Assembly: GCF_001274935.1 (NCBI RefSeq)
Contig: NZ_LILC01000002.1
Span: 701,924 to 765,923 of the forward strand
Source of the DNA: Priestia koreensis
Lineage (GTDB): Bacteria; Bacillota; Bacilli; Bacillales; Bacillaceae_H
Length of the DNA: 64,000 bases
Direction: 5' to 3'
Shown: positions 25,223-33,787 of the stretch, piece by piece
Layout: each line of letters opens with the position of its first letter
How positions within the stretch are numbered: the stretch's first letter is position 1
Position numbers and translations under genes: made by a program
Notes under the pieces: model-generated
Seen by the model: the letters and a program-made list of their open reading frames with translations, nothing else
What the model was told of the DNA's origin: nothing
The model's database searches: none

Positions 25223-26077
25223 ATGAATACAGACGTTTTTTATGAGAAACGCATTATGAATACGAGTCGATGCTACATAGAGTATGTATGCGATCACTTT
25301 AATAAGCGCTTGCGCATTGACGATTACCGAGGAAATGTTTTGCTCGTTATAGAAGAGATGCTTAAGGAGCGGGAGAAGCATCAATATGAAAAGCTGATTT
25401 TTAAATCAAAATTTGAGCATGTTTCTTCCTTTATTTCAAATGGATTTCAGTTAGAAGCACTTATTCCAGATTATTTTAACGGCAGTACCGCGTATTTTAT
25501 GACGCAATACTTTGAGACAGCTCGCCATCAAACCGAAAAGTGGATCGAAGAAGATCAGATCATACAGTCCGTCAAACGACTGCCCCTTTCTTTAGATTTG
25601 ATAGCGCTTTCTTCTAGCTATGTAAAAGGCTTTGCGACCGTAGACGATGCTAATGAGCTTGCGAGCCTATATCAAACGGTATTTGAAATCTATCCAGCCC
25701 CTCTTCATCATCCTAACTATGTAAAAGGCTTATTAGAAGAAGGGGCTGTCTTCGCCATCATTCGCCACAACAATCGTATTATTAGCGCTGCTTCAGCAGA
25801 AGTGAATGAAACGTATCATAATGCAGAGCTTACAGACTGTGCGACGCTTCCCGAGTATCGCAAGCATGGATTAATGAAGCATTTGCTTGTTGCGTTAGAG
25901 GAGAATTTAGCATCCAGGCAGATCTTCTGTGTTTATACGATTGCCCGAAGCCTTTCGTTTGGAATGAACGCTGCGTTTTATCAGCTCGGCTATGAGTATT
26001 ATGGCCGTTTAACGAATAATTGCTTTATTTTTGATAAGCTTGAAGACATGAACGTATGGACAAAGAATTTAGCCTAG
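25223..26077 (+). CDS. yodP: Beta-lysine N-acetyltransferase (YodP/AblB-like)
   Basis: 284 residues. An N-terminal half of about 130 residues is followed by a GNAT domain (about 135-265). The acetyl-CoA region is ELTDCATLPEYRKHGLMKHL, with the R-x-x-G/A type turn as RKHG. The family partner is KamA, encoded next: KamA makes beta-lysine and this enzyme acetylates its epsilon-amino group. In archaea the product is a compatible solute; in Bacillus the purpose is less clear. Start ATG 25223 follows GAAAGGAGG. Confidence 0.88.
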   Translation: MNTDVFYEKRIMNTSRCYIEYVCDHFNKRLRIDDYRGNVLLVIEEMLKEREKHQYEKLIFKSKFEHVSSFISNGFQLEALIPDYFNGSTAYFMTQYFETARHQTEKWIEEDQIIQSVKRLPLSLDLIALSSSYVKGFATVDDANELASLYQTVFEIYPAPLHHPNYVKGLLEEGAVFAIIRHNNRIISAASAEVNETYHNAELTDCATLPEYRKHGLMKHLLVALEENLASRQIFCVYTIARSLSFGMNAAFYQLGYEYYGRLTNNCFIFDKLEDMNVWTKNLA

Positions 26078-26111
26078 ATATACAGAGCGAAAGATAACCA
26101 AATGCCTATAT

Positions 26112-26124
26112 TCAACATATAAAT
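26112..26124 (+). promoter_or_regulatory. Second copy of the 13-base motif, before kamA
   Basis: TCAACATATAAAT, identical to 20723-20735. It lies 107 bases before kamA, in a 153-base gap after yodP, so kamA may have its own promoter. Confidence 0.4.
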
Positions 26125-26230
26125 ATGTATCGATCTTCTTCCACTAAACACTAGCGTTTGTTGCTATATTGATTGATGAGAGGGATTTGCCAAAGGTGTA
26201 CCGCAACTCATTATTAAGGAGGCGACGTTA

Positions 26231-27652
26231 ATGTGGCAAGATTTATATAAGCCAAAAAGGCATTGGAAAGAGATAGAATTATGGAAAGACGTGACGGAGG
26301 AGCAGTGGAACGATTGGATTTGGCAGTTAACCAATACGATCCGGACGCTCCCCGATTTGAAAAAAGTCATTAATCTAACGCCAGAAGAAGAAGAGGGCGT
26401 TCGAATTTCAACAAAAACGATCCCGTTAAATATTACGCCCTACTACGCGTGGCTAATGAATCCAGACGATCCACGTTGCCCGATTCGCATGCAGTCGGTT
26501 CCTGTTGGAGAAGAACTTCATAAAACGAAATATGATTTGGAAGATCCGCTTCACGAAGATGAAGATTCTCCAGTACCAGGTCTTACTCATCGCTACCCAG
26601 ACCGCGTGCTATTCCTTGTGACGAATCAGTGCTCCATGTATTGCCGTTACTGTACAAGAAGACGTTTTTCAGGGCAAATTGGCATGGGTGTACCAAAGAA
26701 ACAGTTAGATGACGCGATTGCCTATATTCGTTCTACCCCTGCTGTGCGTGATGTCCTCATTTCAGGAGGAGACGGCCTTTTAATCAACGACACCATCTTA
26801 GAATACATTTTAAAAAATCTACGCGCCATTCCACATGTTGAAATTATTCGTATTGGTACTCGCGCACCCGTTGTTTTTCCGCAGCGCATAACCGAAAACC
26901 TGTGCAATATTTTGAAAAAGTATCACCCAGTTTGGTTAAATACGCATTTTAACACGTCGATTGAAATTACCGAAGAGTCGAAAACAGCCTGTGAAATGCT
27001 TACAAATGCAGGCGTCCCTGTAGGAAATCAGGCCGTTATTCTTGCCGGAATTAATGATAGCGTGGTTATTATGAAAAAGCTTATGCATGATTTAGTGAAA
27101 ATACGTGTTCGCCCTTATTATATTTATCAATGTGATTTATCAGAGGGGATTGGTCACTTCCGCGCACCAGTTGCGAAAGGGCTTGAAATTATGGAAGGAT
27201 TGCGCGGTCATACGTCAGGCTATGCAGTACCAACCTTTGTAGTAGATGCGCCTGGAGGCGGGGGGAAAATTGCCTTACAGCCAAATTACTTAATTAGTCA
27301 AAGCGCCAACAAAGTAGTGCTGCGAAACTTTGAAGGAGTTATTACAACTTATCCAGAGCCAGAACACTACGTATCAGGGCGGGCAGATGATTACTTTAAT
27401 AGTATTTATCCAAAAGCCGACGAGAAGAAATCATCCGGAGGTATTTCAGGTCTTCTGAACGAAGAACGCTTTAACTTAGTTCCTGAAGGACTGCAACGTT
27501 TATACAGGAGGAAAGAATACGAGCAAAATCCTGAGCATGCTTCGCTGAAAAATAAGCGTGAAAAGCGCGATGAACTAAAAGAAAAGAAATTCCAGGCTCA
27601 AGTGAAGAAAAATAGCGAAGGGGATCCCAAAGATGACTCTTCCTCTTCCTAA
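26231..27652 (+). CDS. kamA: Lysine 2,3-aminomutase
   Basis: 473 residues. The radical-SAM cluster motif CxxxCxxC is in SMYCRYCTRRRF, preceded by the N-terminal region with TPYYAWLM. PTFVVDAPGGGGK is the C-terminal motif of lysine aminomutases, near the PLP lysine and substrate-binding residues. It converts L-lysine to L-beta-lysine using SAM, PLP and a 4Fe-4S cluster. The charged C-terminal tail (about 430-473) is usual for Bacillus KamA. Start ATG 26231 follows AAGGAGGCG. yokU lies 15 bases downstream. Confidence 0.96.
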   Translation: MWQDLYKPKRHWKEIELWKDVTEEQWNDWIWQLTNTIRTLPDLKKVINLTPEEEEGVRISTKTIPLNITPYYAWLMNPDDPRCPIRMQSVPVGEELHKTKYDLEDPLHEDEDSPVPGLTHRYPDRVLFLVTNQCSMYCRYCTRRRFSGQIGMGVPKKQLDDAIAYIRSTPAVRDVLISGGDGLLINDTILEYILKNLRAIPHVEIIRIGTRAPVVFPQRITENLCNILKKYHPVWLNTHFNTSIEITEESKTACEMLTNAGVPVGNQAVILAGINDSVVIMKKLMHDLVKIRVRPYYIYQCDLSEGIGHFRAPVAKGLEIMEGLRGHTSGYAVPTFVVDAPGGGGKIALQPNYLISQSANKVVLRNFEGVITTYPEPEHYVSGRADDYFNSIYPKADEKKSSGGISGLLNEERFNLVPEGLQRLYRRKEYEQNPEHASLKNKREKRDELKEKKFQAQVKKNSEGDPKDDSSSS

Positions 27653-27667
27653 AAGAAGGTGTTCATA

Positions 27668-27940
27668 ATGGATTGTGTATGGTGCGAGGAAAAGGGCGCA
27701 TTTGAGACAACAACTACGGTATATTGGGAGCTTCCTGACGGTTCAAGAAGCATTGAGATTACCGAAACGCCATGTATTCAATGTCCTTCTTGTGGAATGA
27801 ATTATCAAACCGAAGAGACCATCGAAGAAATTGAGAATCACTTTATGATGATTGATACGAAGAAGCTAGAGAAAAGCCTAACGTTTGTCGAATTTTTGGC
27901 TGTCCCAACATGGTTAAAGAAAAATTACTTTAATTTTTAA
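27668..27940 (+). CDS. yokU: YokU-family protein with two CxxC motifs
   Basis: 90 residues from ATG 27668, behind AGAAGGTG; GTG 27659 is in frame but lies on that site. The sequence begins MDCVWCEEKGAFETTTTVYW and has CIQCPSCGMNYQTEETIEEI, so two Cys pairs are positioned to bind one zinc. YokU-type proteins are found beside kamA in Bacillus, as here. The function is unknown; a helper or regulator of KamA is suggested only by the neighbourhood. The gene ends at the shared terminator with ppaC. Confidence 0.85.
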   Translation: MDCVWCEEKGAFETTTTVYWELPDGSRSIEITETPCIQCPSCGMNYQTEETIEEIENHFMMIDTKKLEKSLTFVEFLAVPTWLKKNYFNF

Positions 27941-27966
27941 TGGCTAAAGAATTGAAATAAAGTGTT

Positions 27967-28005
27967 CAAAAAAAGTACCGCTTTCGCAGGCGGTACTTTT
28001 TTTTG
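27967..28005. terminator. Bidirectional terminator between yokU and ppaC
   Basis: AAAAAAAGTACCGC pairs with GCGGTACTTTTTTTT. Confidence 0.92.
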
Positions 28006-28006
28006 A

Positions 28007-28951
28007 TTATGCTTGTTTTGGAGTTGCATTTAATGTCTCTGTTAAAACAGGAACGACTTGTTTTTTACGAGAAACAACGCCTTTTAACAAAGCAGTGTTG
28101 TTGCTTAGTTCAACGTTGTATGCGCGTTCTACAGCCGCAACTTCGCGTCCTAATGCAAGGGCAACAGAATCATTTTCAAGAATGTCCGTTACAACTAAAA
28201 GGAATAAGTCTAATTCACTTTCAACAATAACACCTAAAATAGACGCTTCTAATTCTTCTTGACGAGCCAACACATCATTTGTATCAACCGCATTTACTTG
28301 TGCGATTACGACTTTGTGGCCACCCATTTCGAATTCTTTTGCATCAAGAGAAATTAGCTGTGCAACTGTTTTGTCGCTTAAGTCTGCGCCAGCTTTTAGC
28401 ATTTCAAGACCATACTCATCTGCGTTTACCCCTGCAATTTCGGCAAGCTCGCGCGCAGCAGCAATGTCTTGATCTGTGCAAGTTGGAGATTTGAATAGTA
28501 GAGAGTCAGAAATAATTGCTGATAGCATTAACCCAGCCATTTCTTTTGTGATCTCTACGTTATGTTCTTTGTACATTTTGTTTAGGATTGTTGCTGTGCA
28601 GCCTACAGGCTCAGCGCGGTAGTACAAAGGATCACTTGTTTCAAAATTTGCGATACGATGATGATCAATTACTTCTAAAATACGAACTTGATCAATGTCT
28701 GTTGCGCTTTGCTGAAACTCGTTGTGATCGACTAAGATAACGTTACTTACTTCGTTTGCTACTGTTTCGACAAAACGTGGTGCCTCTACTTTAAAATAGT
28801 CGAGTGCGAATTGTGTTTCACCGTTTACCTCACCTAAACGTACCGGTTCTACATCAAAGCCTAGCTTGCTTTTTAAGTCAGCATATACAAGTGCAGAGCA
28901 AATTGTATCTGTGTCAGGGTTTTTGTGTCCAAAAATAAATGCTTTTTCCAT
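28007..28951 (-). CDS. ppaC: Manganese-dependent inorganic pyrophosphatase
   Basis: 314 residues. The DHH-family signatures are complete: [14 protein letters not shown] (His, two Asp), [14 protein letters not shown], and the C-terminal SRKKQVVP with the pyrophosphate-binding Arg-Lys-Lys. It hydrolyses pyrophosphate from biosynthesis in the cytosol, needing Mn or Co. It is single and opposed to its neighbours; start ATG 28951 follows AAGGAGAG. The 278-base gap to 29230 holds its promoter and no gene I can support. Confidence 0.97.
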   Translation of the reverse strand: MEKAFIFGHKNPDTDTICSALVYADLKSKLGFDVEPVRLGEVNGETQFALDYFKVEAPRFVETVANEVSNVILVDHNEFQQSATDIDQVRILEVIDHHRIANFETSDPLYYRAEPVGCTATILNKMYKEHNVEITKEMAGLMLSAIISDSLLFKSPTCTDQDIAAARELAEIAGVNADEYGLEMLKAGADLSDKTVAQLISLDAKEFEMGGHKVVIAQVNAVDTNDVLARQEELEASILGVIVESELDLFLLVVTDILENDSVALALGREVAAVERAYNVELSNNTALLKGVVSRKKQVVPVLTETLNATPKQA

Positions 28952-29229
28952 TTTGACTCTCCTTACATGTGTAATGAAAATTTTATTGTGCTTGCTCTCT
29001 CTAACGCGAGAACGTCACATCTAGGGTCTATTCTAACACAACTCTTACGCTTTTTTCCTCTCTCCTATTTAAAAAAGTACAAAACCAATAAAAGATATAA
29101 AAATAGGGGGTGAATAGCTGCTCCCTATAACTTTGTTTAAGAAGGTGAGGTGGGAAATATAGGTTAAGTTTCATAAATCCGCGTAAGAAGGAGTGATGAG
29201 GGAATACAACAAGTAAGGAGGGAGAGAAC

Positions 29230-29472
29230 ATGTTCAGCTTCACCATACTTGTTGCAGGAATCGTGATCTTTTTCTTGATTATTATCCGTGTATTATGGCG
29301 TCGTGAGTGGGCAATGTTATCGTTTGTGATCGTGCTATTTCTCCTCTTCATCGTTTTAAATCACGTTTTTCGTCCATTGCTTTTGCTACCGCTTGCTTTT
29401 ATCTACAGTAAACGGATGACAGAAAAATCCATTAAGCTAAGAGACGAAAAAAATCTCCCCAGTCAAGACTAG
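29230..29472 (+). CDS. Small two-span membrane protein
   Basis: 80 residues. The first span is at about 2-22 (FSFTILVAGIVIFFLIIIRV) and the second at about 28-58; the C-terminus is charged. Start ATG 29230 follows AAGGAGGGAGAG, a strong site. The family is unknown. The last codons overlap the terminator of dat, which runs in from the other strand. Confidence 0.7.
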   Translation: MFSFTILVAGIVIFFLIIIRVLWRREWAMLSFVIVLFLLFIVLNHVFRPLLLLPLAFIYSKRMTEKSIKLRDEKNLPSQD

Positions 29473-29479
29473 GGAGAAG
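29447..29479 (-). terminator. dat terminator
   Basis: On the minus strand TTCTCCCTAGTC pairs with GACTGGGGAGA and is followed by seven T. It lies within the end of the plus-strand gene at 29230. Confidence 0.78.
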
Positions 29480-29481
29480 AA

Positions 29482-30330
29482 TTAAAAACTAATTTTCTTT
29501 GCATACAGCTTTTTATACGCGCTGTGCAAAGAAGCGGTAATAGGGCGCTCGCGTGGCAAGCTTGTTTCGTTTATGCGAGATATGGGCATCAGTTCAACGG
29601 AAGTACTTGTAAAGAATGCTTCATCTGCATCTAGGAAAAAGTCCATGTTCATATCTTTTTCTTGAAAAGAAACATTCACTCGATTAGCACACTCTAACAC
29701 AGCCGCTCTTGTAATACCGTGCAAAATACGATTAGTTGCTGGTGTTGTATACAGCGTTCCGTGCTTGACAACAAAAACGTTGCTGCTTGATCCTTCGGTA
29801 ATGAACCCGTCTTTCACTAATATCGCTTCTTCAAACCCTTGTGATACAGCTCGTTGCTTAGCAAGTAAGTTTGGGAGAAGGTTAAGCGATTTTATGTAGC
29901 AATTTTTCCACCTCTCATCTTCAAGTGTAAGAACCGCAACACCGTTTCGTTTCTCGCTAGGAATGACTTTCGCTGGACGAATCGTCATTGAGAATTGAGA
30001 AGGAACGTGTGGGAATAAGTGATTTCGCGGTGCTATTCCCCTAGTGAACTGCATATAAATTTCTGCTTCTAACAAACCTGTTCGTTGTAATCCATCTTCT
30101 ACGATCGCTGTGATTTCCTCTTTTGAAAGAGAAGGTGTTAGTAAAATTTCCTTACTGCTTCGTTCGAGTCGCTCTAAATGTTCAGTTAGTAAAAAGGGAC
30201 GACCATCGTAGACACGGATAAACTCATACACACCGTCTCCAAACTGATGTCCTCGTTCTTCAATAGGAATTACTTTTTCATCGATTGAGATAAATTGACC
30301 GTCGTAATAGGCTAATTCCACTGTAATCAC
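29482..30330 (-). CDS. dat: D-amino-acid aminotransferase
   Basis: 282 residues, the length of Bacillus Dat. This is a fold-type IV PLP enzyme: GHQFGDGVYEFIRVY near the N-terminus, the Schiff-base Lys in CYIKSLNLLPN, and ITEGSSSNVFVV in the cofactor region. It interconverts D-alanine and D-glutamate with their oxo acids and supplies D-amino acids for peptidoglycan. Start ATG 30330 (complement) has AAAAAGGAGTG before it. It is transcribed alone. Confidence 0.93.
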   Translation of the reverse strand: MITVELAYYDGQFISIDEKVIPIEERGHQFGDGVYEFIRVYDGRPFLLTEHLERLERSSKEILLTPSLSKEEITAIVEDGLQRTGLLEAEIYMQFTRGIAPRNHLFPHVPSQFSMTIRPAKVIPSEKRNGVAVLTLEDERWKNCYIKSLNLLPNLLAKQRAVSQGFEEAILVKDGFITEGSSSNVFVVKHGTLYTTPATNRILHGITRAAVLECANRVNVSFQEKDMNMDFFLDADEAFFTSTSVELMPISRINETSLPRERPITASLHSAYKKLYAKKISF

Positions 30331-30440
30331 TCCTTTTTACTATCTTAATCAGTGATAAAAGTGATGTAAAGCTAAAAAGAAAGTATTTTCTGAATTTTAT
30401 AGACTTTTTTCGTTAATATAGGTATAATGTCCTTAACTAG

Positions 30441-30472
30441 AAAAGACGCCTCTGCTATGAGAAGCGTCTTTC
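30441..30472 (-). terminator. Acyltransferase terminator
   Basis: AAAAGACGC and GCGTCTTTC pair. On the minus strand the stem ends in TTTT, 11 bases past the acyltransferase stop. Confidence 0.6.
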
Positions 30473-30482
30473 TTAACTAATA

Positions 30483-31517
30483 TTATGAGACTCGACGTTT
30501 TTTAAATGATAAGCGACTCCAATTACGTGTGACGATGAATTTAAACGTAAGTTTAAAGACAGTTATCACGGCATCAACAATACGACTTCCGAGTACCATC
30601 GTAATAAGAATGGACAACAAGGTTAGCATGACGAAATCTCCAGATGTATGAAGATTTTGCGCGTACTTCGTCGTAAAGAACCACTTAATCACAAATCCGT
30701 GCAACAGGTACACGTATAAAGAACGTTGCCCAATGCCTGTAAACAAGAATCGTTGCGTTGGAATGAGAGCCATAAATGCGAAAGATACAATGATGGAAAT
30801 CGTATAGTGAAGTACTCGCATCATAAATTCTCCAGGCTCATTGTAGATGTTTGTTCCGTACAGCATATCCGTATATGACGTGTCGTTTAAGAAGTAATAG
30901 CTTCCTGTGAGTGCGACTACTAGCACAACGGCTGAAACGAGACGACTTTTCCACGTTAGCAACTTTCCTAAAAAGTTCTGATGTTGCGACAAGTAATAAC
31001 CCAATAGGAAGAAAGGGAAAAACACAAGCATACGGCTAAGACTTAAAATTTTGTCCATTCCGTTCGCATCAACAAACCCTACTAATAAACCAAGACCAAT
31101 TGATACCGGCATGCTGATCCACATGGAGAAGCGAGCAAACAGTGGAAGCATGAGCTTCCAAAAAATTAAACTCAGTAGGAACCACATCGCCCAGCGCGGC
31201 ACGAGATATTGAAGCGTAAAGCTTTGGTCATCATAGATGAAATTGTAGTAAAACGTATAAACCGTTTGGAAAATGAGGTAAGGTACAACGACCTTAGTGA
31301 AAATCTTTTTGTAGTATCCTTTCTTTTTGAAATTTTTGGAAAAATATCCTGCCAGTAAAATGAAAACCGGCATGTGAAAAATAAAGATAAAGTGATAAAT
31401 CGACAGAACGCCGTCTGAGTCCGTTCGATACGGAGAAATGGTGTGTCCAAAGACGACTAGAAAAATTAATATGAATTTTGCGTTGTCAAAATAAGCTGAT
31501 CTACTCATAGTATTCAT
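30483..31517 (-). CDS. Acyltransferase-3 family membrane protein
   Basis: 344 residues with about ten hydrophobic spans. The family start RSAYFDNAKFILIFLVVFGH carries the conserved His of acyltransferase-3 proteins. Relatives O-acetylate surface sugars or peptidoglycan (OatA, fucose/rhamnose acetylases), but this protein has no extracellular SGNH domain, so it is a YfiQ-like stand-alone type. The C-terminus is basic. The acceptor is unknown; no polysaccharide genes are nearby. Start ATG 31517 has GAGGT close by. Confidence 0.85.
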   Translation of the reverse strand: MNTMSRSAYFDNAKFILIFLVVFGHTISPYRTDSDGVLSIYHFIFIFHMPVFILLAGYFSKNFKKKGYYKKIFTKVVVPYLIFQTVYTFYYNFIYDDQSFTLQYLVPRWAMWFLLSLIFWKLMLPLFARFSMWISMPVSIGLGLLVGFVDANGMDKILSLSRMLVFFPFFLLGYYLSQHQNFLGKLLTWKSRLVSAVVLVVALTGSYYFLNDTSYTDMLYGTNIYNEPGEFMMRVLHYTISIIVSFAFMALIPTQRFLFTGIGQRSLYVYLLHGFVIKWFFTTKYAQNLHTSGDFVMLTLLSILITMVLGSRIVDAVITVFKLTFKFIVTRNWSRLSFKKRRVS

Positions 31518-31884
31518 TTTTTACCTCAAAAGATAAAAATATAAACCTCCTCTTCAGAAGTTAATGTCACTTCGCTTAATCTCTATCATGTATCATACCC
31601 AACCAATATGTCAGGACTATGTCAGATTAATAAAAATTTGTTATGTGTCGAGCTCCCTTTATTAACTACGTGTTCAGCTCTTTTCGTGATTAAAACATGA
31701 ATGAATTTTTTTTGCAACCGAGCCTATTACAGAGAAAGTGGACAAGTAATACAGATGTAACACTACAAAGGACCATAGTCTCTCTAAAAGAGAATGAGAA
31801 TGCTTTTTTATAGTGTATCCCTAAGCCTGTCGACCCATTAGATTATAAATTGATTTCAGTTTGTTATTTTGAAGAAAACAGTTG
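31518..31884. other. Long intergenic region, first part
   Basis: The 31518-32123 gap is 606 bases. This first part is AT-rich and holds the promoter of the leftward acyltransferase. I see no frame with a ribosome site. A small hairpin (TCTCT / AGAGA at about 31784) is present. Confidence 0.4.
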
Positions 31885-31896
31885 TATAAGCGTATG

Positions 31897-31992
31897 TTTT
31901 AACGGGGAGCAGTGCAACCATCCAAATTAACGAAGGTATGTGGGGATATAAGGAAACACACCGATTTTGCTGGCGATCGGTGTGTTTTTTAG
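31897..31992 (+). ncRNA. Candidate small RNA ending in a terminator
   Basis: TTGTTA (31861-31866) and TATAAG (31885-31890) are 18 bases apart and could start a transcript of about 95 bases that ends at the terminator 31957-31992. No coding frame ends before that terminator, so the terminator has no other obvious client. It is a prediction only. Confidence 0.35.
31957..31992 (+). terminator. Terminator without an upstream gene
   Basis: ACACACCGAT pairs with ATCGGTGTGT around about 9 bases, then six T. Confidence 0.8.
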
Positions 31993-32123
31993 GGAGAAAA
32001 TATCCATATGATCGAGCTAATTTAAATGCCGAGAAGGTTAGAACGAGCACTGGGCGTGTACGTTGCTTCTATTCTGTGATAAGGTATAGAAAAATATACA
32101 ATAAGGTACGAGGAGGATAAGAA

Positions 32124-32360
32124 GTGAAGTCCTTTTATCACTATTTAATGAAATACCGAGCGAATAAAAAGAACGATGCTCTTGGCGAGTTTGCGCGAGC
32201 TGCTTATGACGATCATAGCTTTCCAAAGGCGGAAACAGATTATAATGAGATCAGTTCCTATTTAGAGATGAACGGTCATTATCTACCGAGCATGAGCGTG
32301 TTCGATGAGGCGTGGGAGCTATATCAAAGTGAAGAAGCCGTTCCGTACCTTCAAAATTAA
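32124..32360 (+). CDS. yozE: YozE (UPF0346) family protein
   Basis: 78 residues from GTG 32124, behind AGGAGGATAAGAA. The sequence is the YozE SAM-like helical fold: SFYHYLMKYRANKKNDAL, DDHSFPKAETDYNEISSYLE, then MSVFDEAWELY. The function is unknown. It is near kamA/yodN in B. subtilis too. It ends in a long terminator. Confidence 0.93.
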   Translation: MKSFYHYLMKYRANKKNDALGEFARAAYDDHSFPKAETDYNEISSYLEMNGHYLPSMSVFDEAWELYQSEEAVPYLQN

Positions 32361-32382
32361 TGCCCATTTTTACTAGACATTT

Positions 32383-32453
32383 AAAGAGGTTCTTTCCCTG
32401 AAAATAGTGCTATCACTACGTTATAGGGAAAGAACCTCTTTTTGTTTTTTCAG
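32383..32453 (+). terminator. yozE terminator, 17-bp stem
   Basis: AAAGAGGTTCTTTCCCT pairs with its exact complement at 32435-32451; an inner TAGTG/CACTA hairpin fills the loop. Confidence 0.88.
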
Positions 32454-32566
32454 TACCGCTTGGTGGGACATTCTTAATTTCAAGATGTTGGTTTCCCCCT
32501 TTTCCTTGAGCTGCATATACTATCGTAATTAAGAAGTCGTTACTGCATAGCAAAGGGGGTGTGATG

Positions 32567-33244
32567 ATGGCTGACACAAATCCAAAATTTCAAATTGGCG
32601 ACACGGTTGTCATCACCATTTATGGTACCGTTGGAGTCATTACGGATATTAAAATAATGGATGGTTTGTTTGTATATGAAGTCAATGATAGTGAAGGATT
32701 GTTTTTAGAAGAAACCATTGAGCTTCTTGACGAATACAATGGCAAAGTACTCATTCAAGAGAAGCTCGAGCTTGAATATCAATTTTTCTTTGGGGATGTT
32801 GTGAACGTCGAAAACTATGGTCAAGATTTGTTTAAGGTAATTGGAATTCGCACGGAAATATGGCGATACCAAGAAGATGCTTGGGAAGACGTTATTTACG
32901 AGCTTTCGCGTATTAGCGACGGCGAATGGCTCGAAGCAAGTGAAGAGGAACTTCTGCTAATCTCCCCCCATGATCAGTCCGATCAATATTTACAAAGTGT
33001 TGACATGCTGTACTTAGGAAAAGAAATCAATAAAACGGAGTTGCTACCAGCGATGAAAAAATCAAACGACTATGAAAAAGAGCACAAACGTATATTGAAA
33101 GAACGAAGCGAGATCATCGACGGCCTGCTTGATGTCTATAACGATTATTTTTTGTTGCACCAAATGTTTGAAGACGATGAATATGTAGAGGTAATGGATT
33201 TAGTGATGAAGCATTTATCCAAAATCTCAAAAGAGCGCTCATAG
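32567..33244 (+). CDS. yodN: YodN-like protein
   Basis: 225 residues if ATG 32567 is used; AAAGGGGG at 32552-32559 gives it 7-base spacing, while GTG 32561 and ATG 32564 are too close. The N-terminal 60 residues (FQIGDTVVITIYGTVGVITD, then GLFVYEVND) look like a small beta-barrel. The second half is acidic and helical with a coiled-coil-like stretch (EKEHKRILKERSEIID). The function is unknown. The position between yozE and yozD matches yodN. Confidence 0.7.
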   Translation: MADTNPKFQIGDTVVITIYGTVGVITDIKIMDGLFVYEVNDSEGLFLEETIELLDEYNGKVLIQEKLELEYQFFFGDVVNVENYGQDLFKVIGIRTEIWRYQEDAWEDVIYELSRISDGEWLEASEEELLLISPHDQSDQYLQSVDMLYLGKEINKTELLPAMKKSNDYEKEHKRILKERSEIIDGLLDVYNDYFLLHQMFEDDEYVEVMDLVMKHLSKISKERS

Positions 33245-33421
33245 CTGTAAGAACTGCCATAAAACATAAAAAATATAAGGAACTGCTAGAACATAGAGCA
33301 TTGTATTTAGCATGGTTTCAAACCATTCATCGACTGTCTTGCTATGTAGAATTTTCGAAATAGAAGATAATGCGAAGTGGTTTTCTTTTTTATGCTTTAG
33401 TACGGTCGTTACTTGTCTCAT
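33239..33421 (-). CDS. Small single-span membrane protein
   Basis: 60 residues. A basic, polar N-terminal half (MRQVTTVLKHKKENHFAL) is followed by one C-terminal span (TMLYVLAVPYIFYVLWQFL). ATG 33421 has a strong AAAGGAGGA 9 bases before it. The stop overlaps the yodN stop on the other strand by a few bases. The family is unknown. Confidence 0.68.
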   Translation of the reverse strand: MRQVTTVLKHKKENHFALSSISKILHSKTVDEWFETMLNTMLYVLAVPYIFYVLWQFLQL

Positions 33422-33574
33422 TAGTAGTTCCTCCTTTAAGAAACGGGTTTAATACATTCATATGAGACGGGCATGCTTTAGTAGAACTAGAAAATGGGAC
33501 AAGCTAAAACTTTTTAAATTTTATACATACAAGCTCTTTTTTTATCATACATCTAAGTGTAAAGGGGTGATATT

Positions 33575-33742
33575 GTGAAAGAAATCGAAGTGGTGATTGA
33601 TACGGAAGAGATAGCGGAGTTCTTTTACAATCAGCTAATGAAAAGAGGGTATGTTCCATCGGCACAAGAGGTTGAAGAGTTAGCTGACATTGCCTTTGAT
33701 TATTTGCTAGAAAAATGCATTATTGATGAAGAGGTTGAGTAG
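33575..33742 (+). CDS. yozD: YozD-like small protein
   Basis: 55 residues from GTG 33575, behind AAAGGGGTGATATT. The acidic, helical sequence (IDTEEIAEFFYNQLMKRGYV) with PSAQEVEELADIAFDYL matches the YozD family, and B. subtilis yozD also lies beside yodN. The function is unknown. It ends at a bidirectional terminator. Confidence 0.8.
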   Translation: MKEIEVVIDTEEIAEFFYNQLMKRGYVPSAQEVEELADIAFDYLLEKCIIDEEVE

Positions 33743-33755
33743 TGAGGGTATGGTG

Positions 33756-33787
33756 AAGAGGAGGATCTTTCTAAGGATCCTCCTTTT
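33756..33787. terminator. Bidirectional terminator between yozD and the DUF2515 gene
   Basis: GAGGAGGATC pairs with GGATCCTCC; T run to the right and short A stretch to the left. Confidence 0.8.

Noticed and set aside
28003-28494. Plus-strand frames opposite ppaC
   Set aside because: Antisense to a complete pyrophosphatase gene, low-complexity Gln/Leu-rich products.
31938-32120. 60-codon frame before yozE
   Set aside because: It reads straight through a strong terminator hairpin, so it is not expected to be transcribed as one message.
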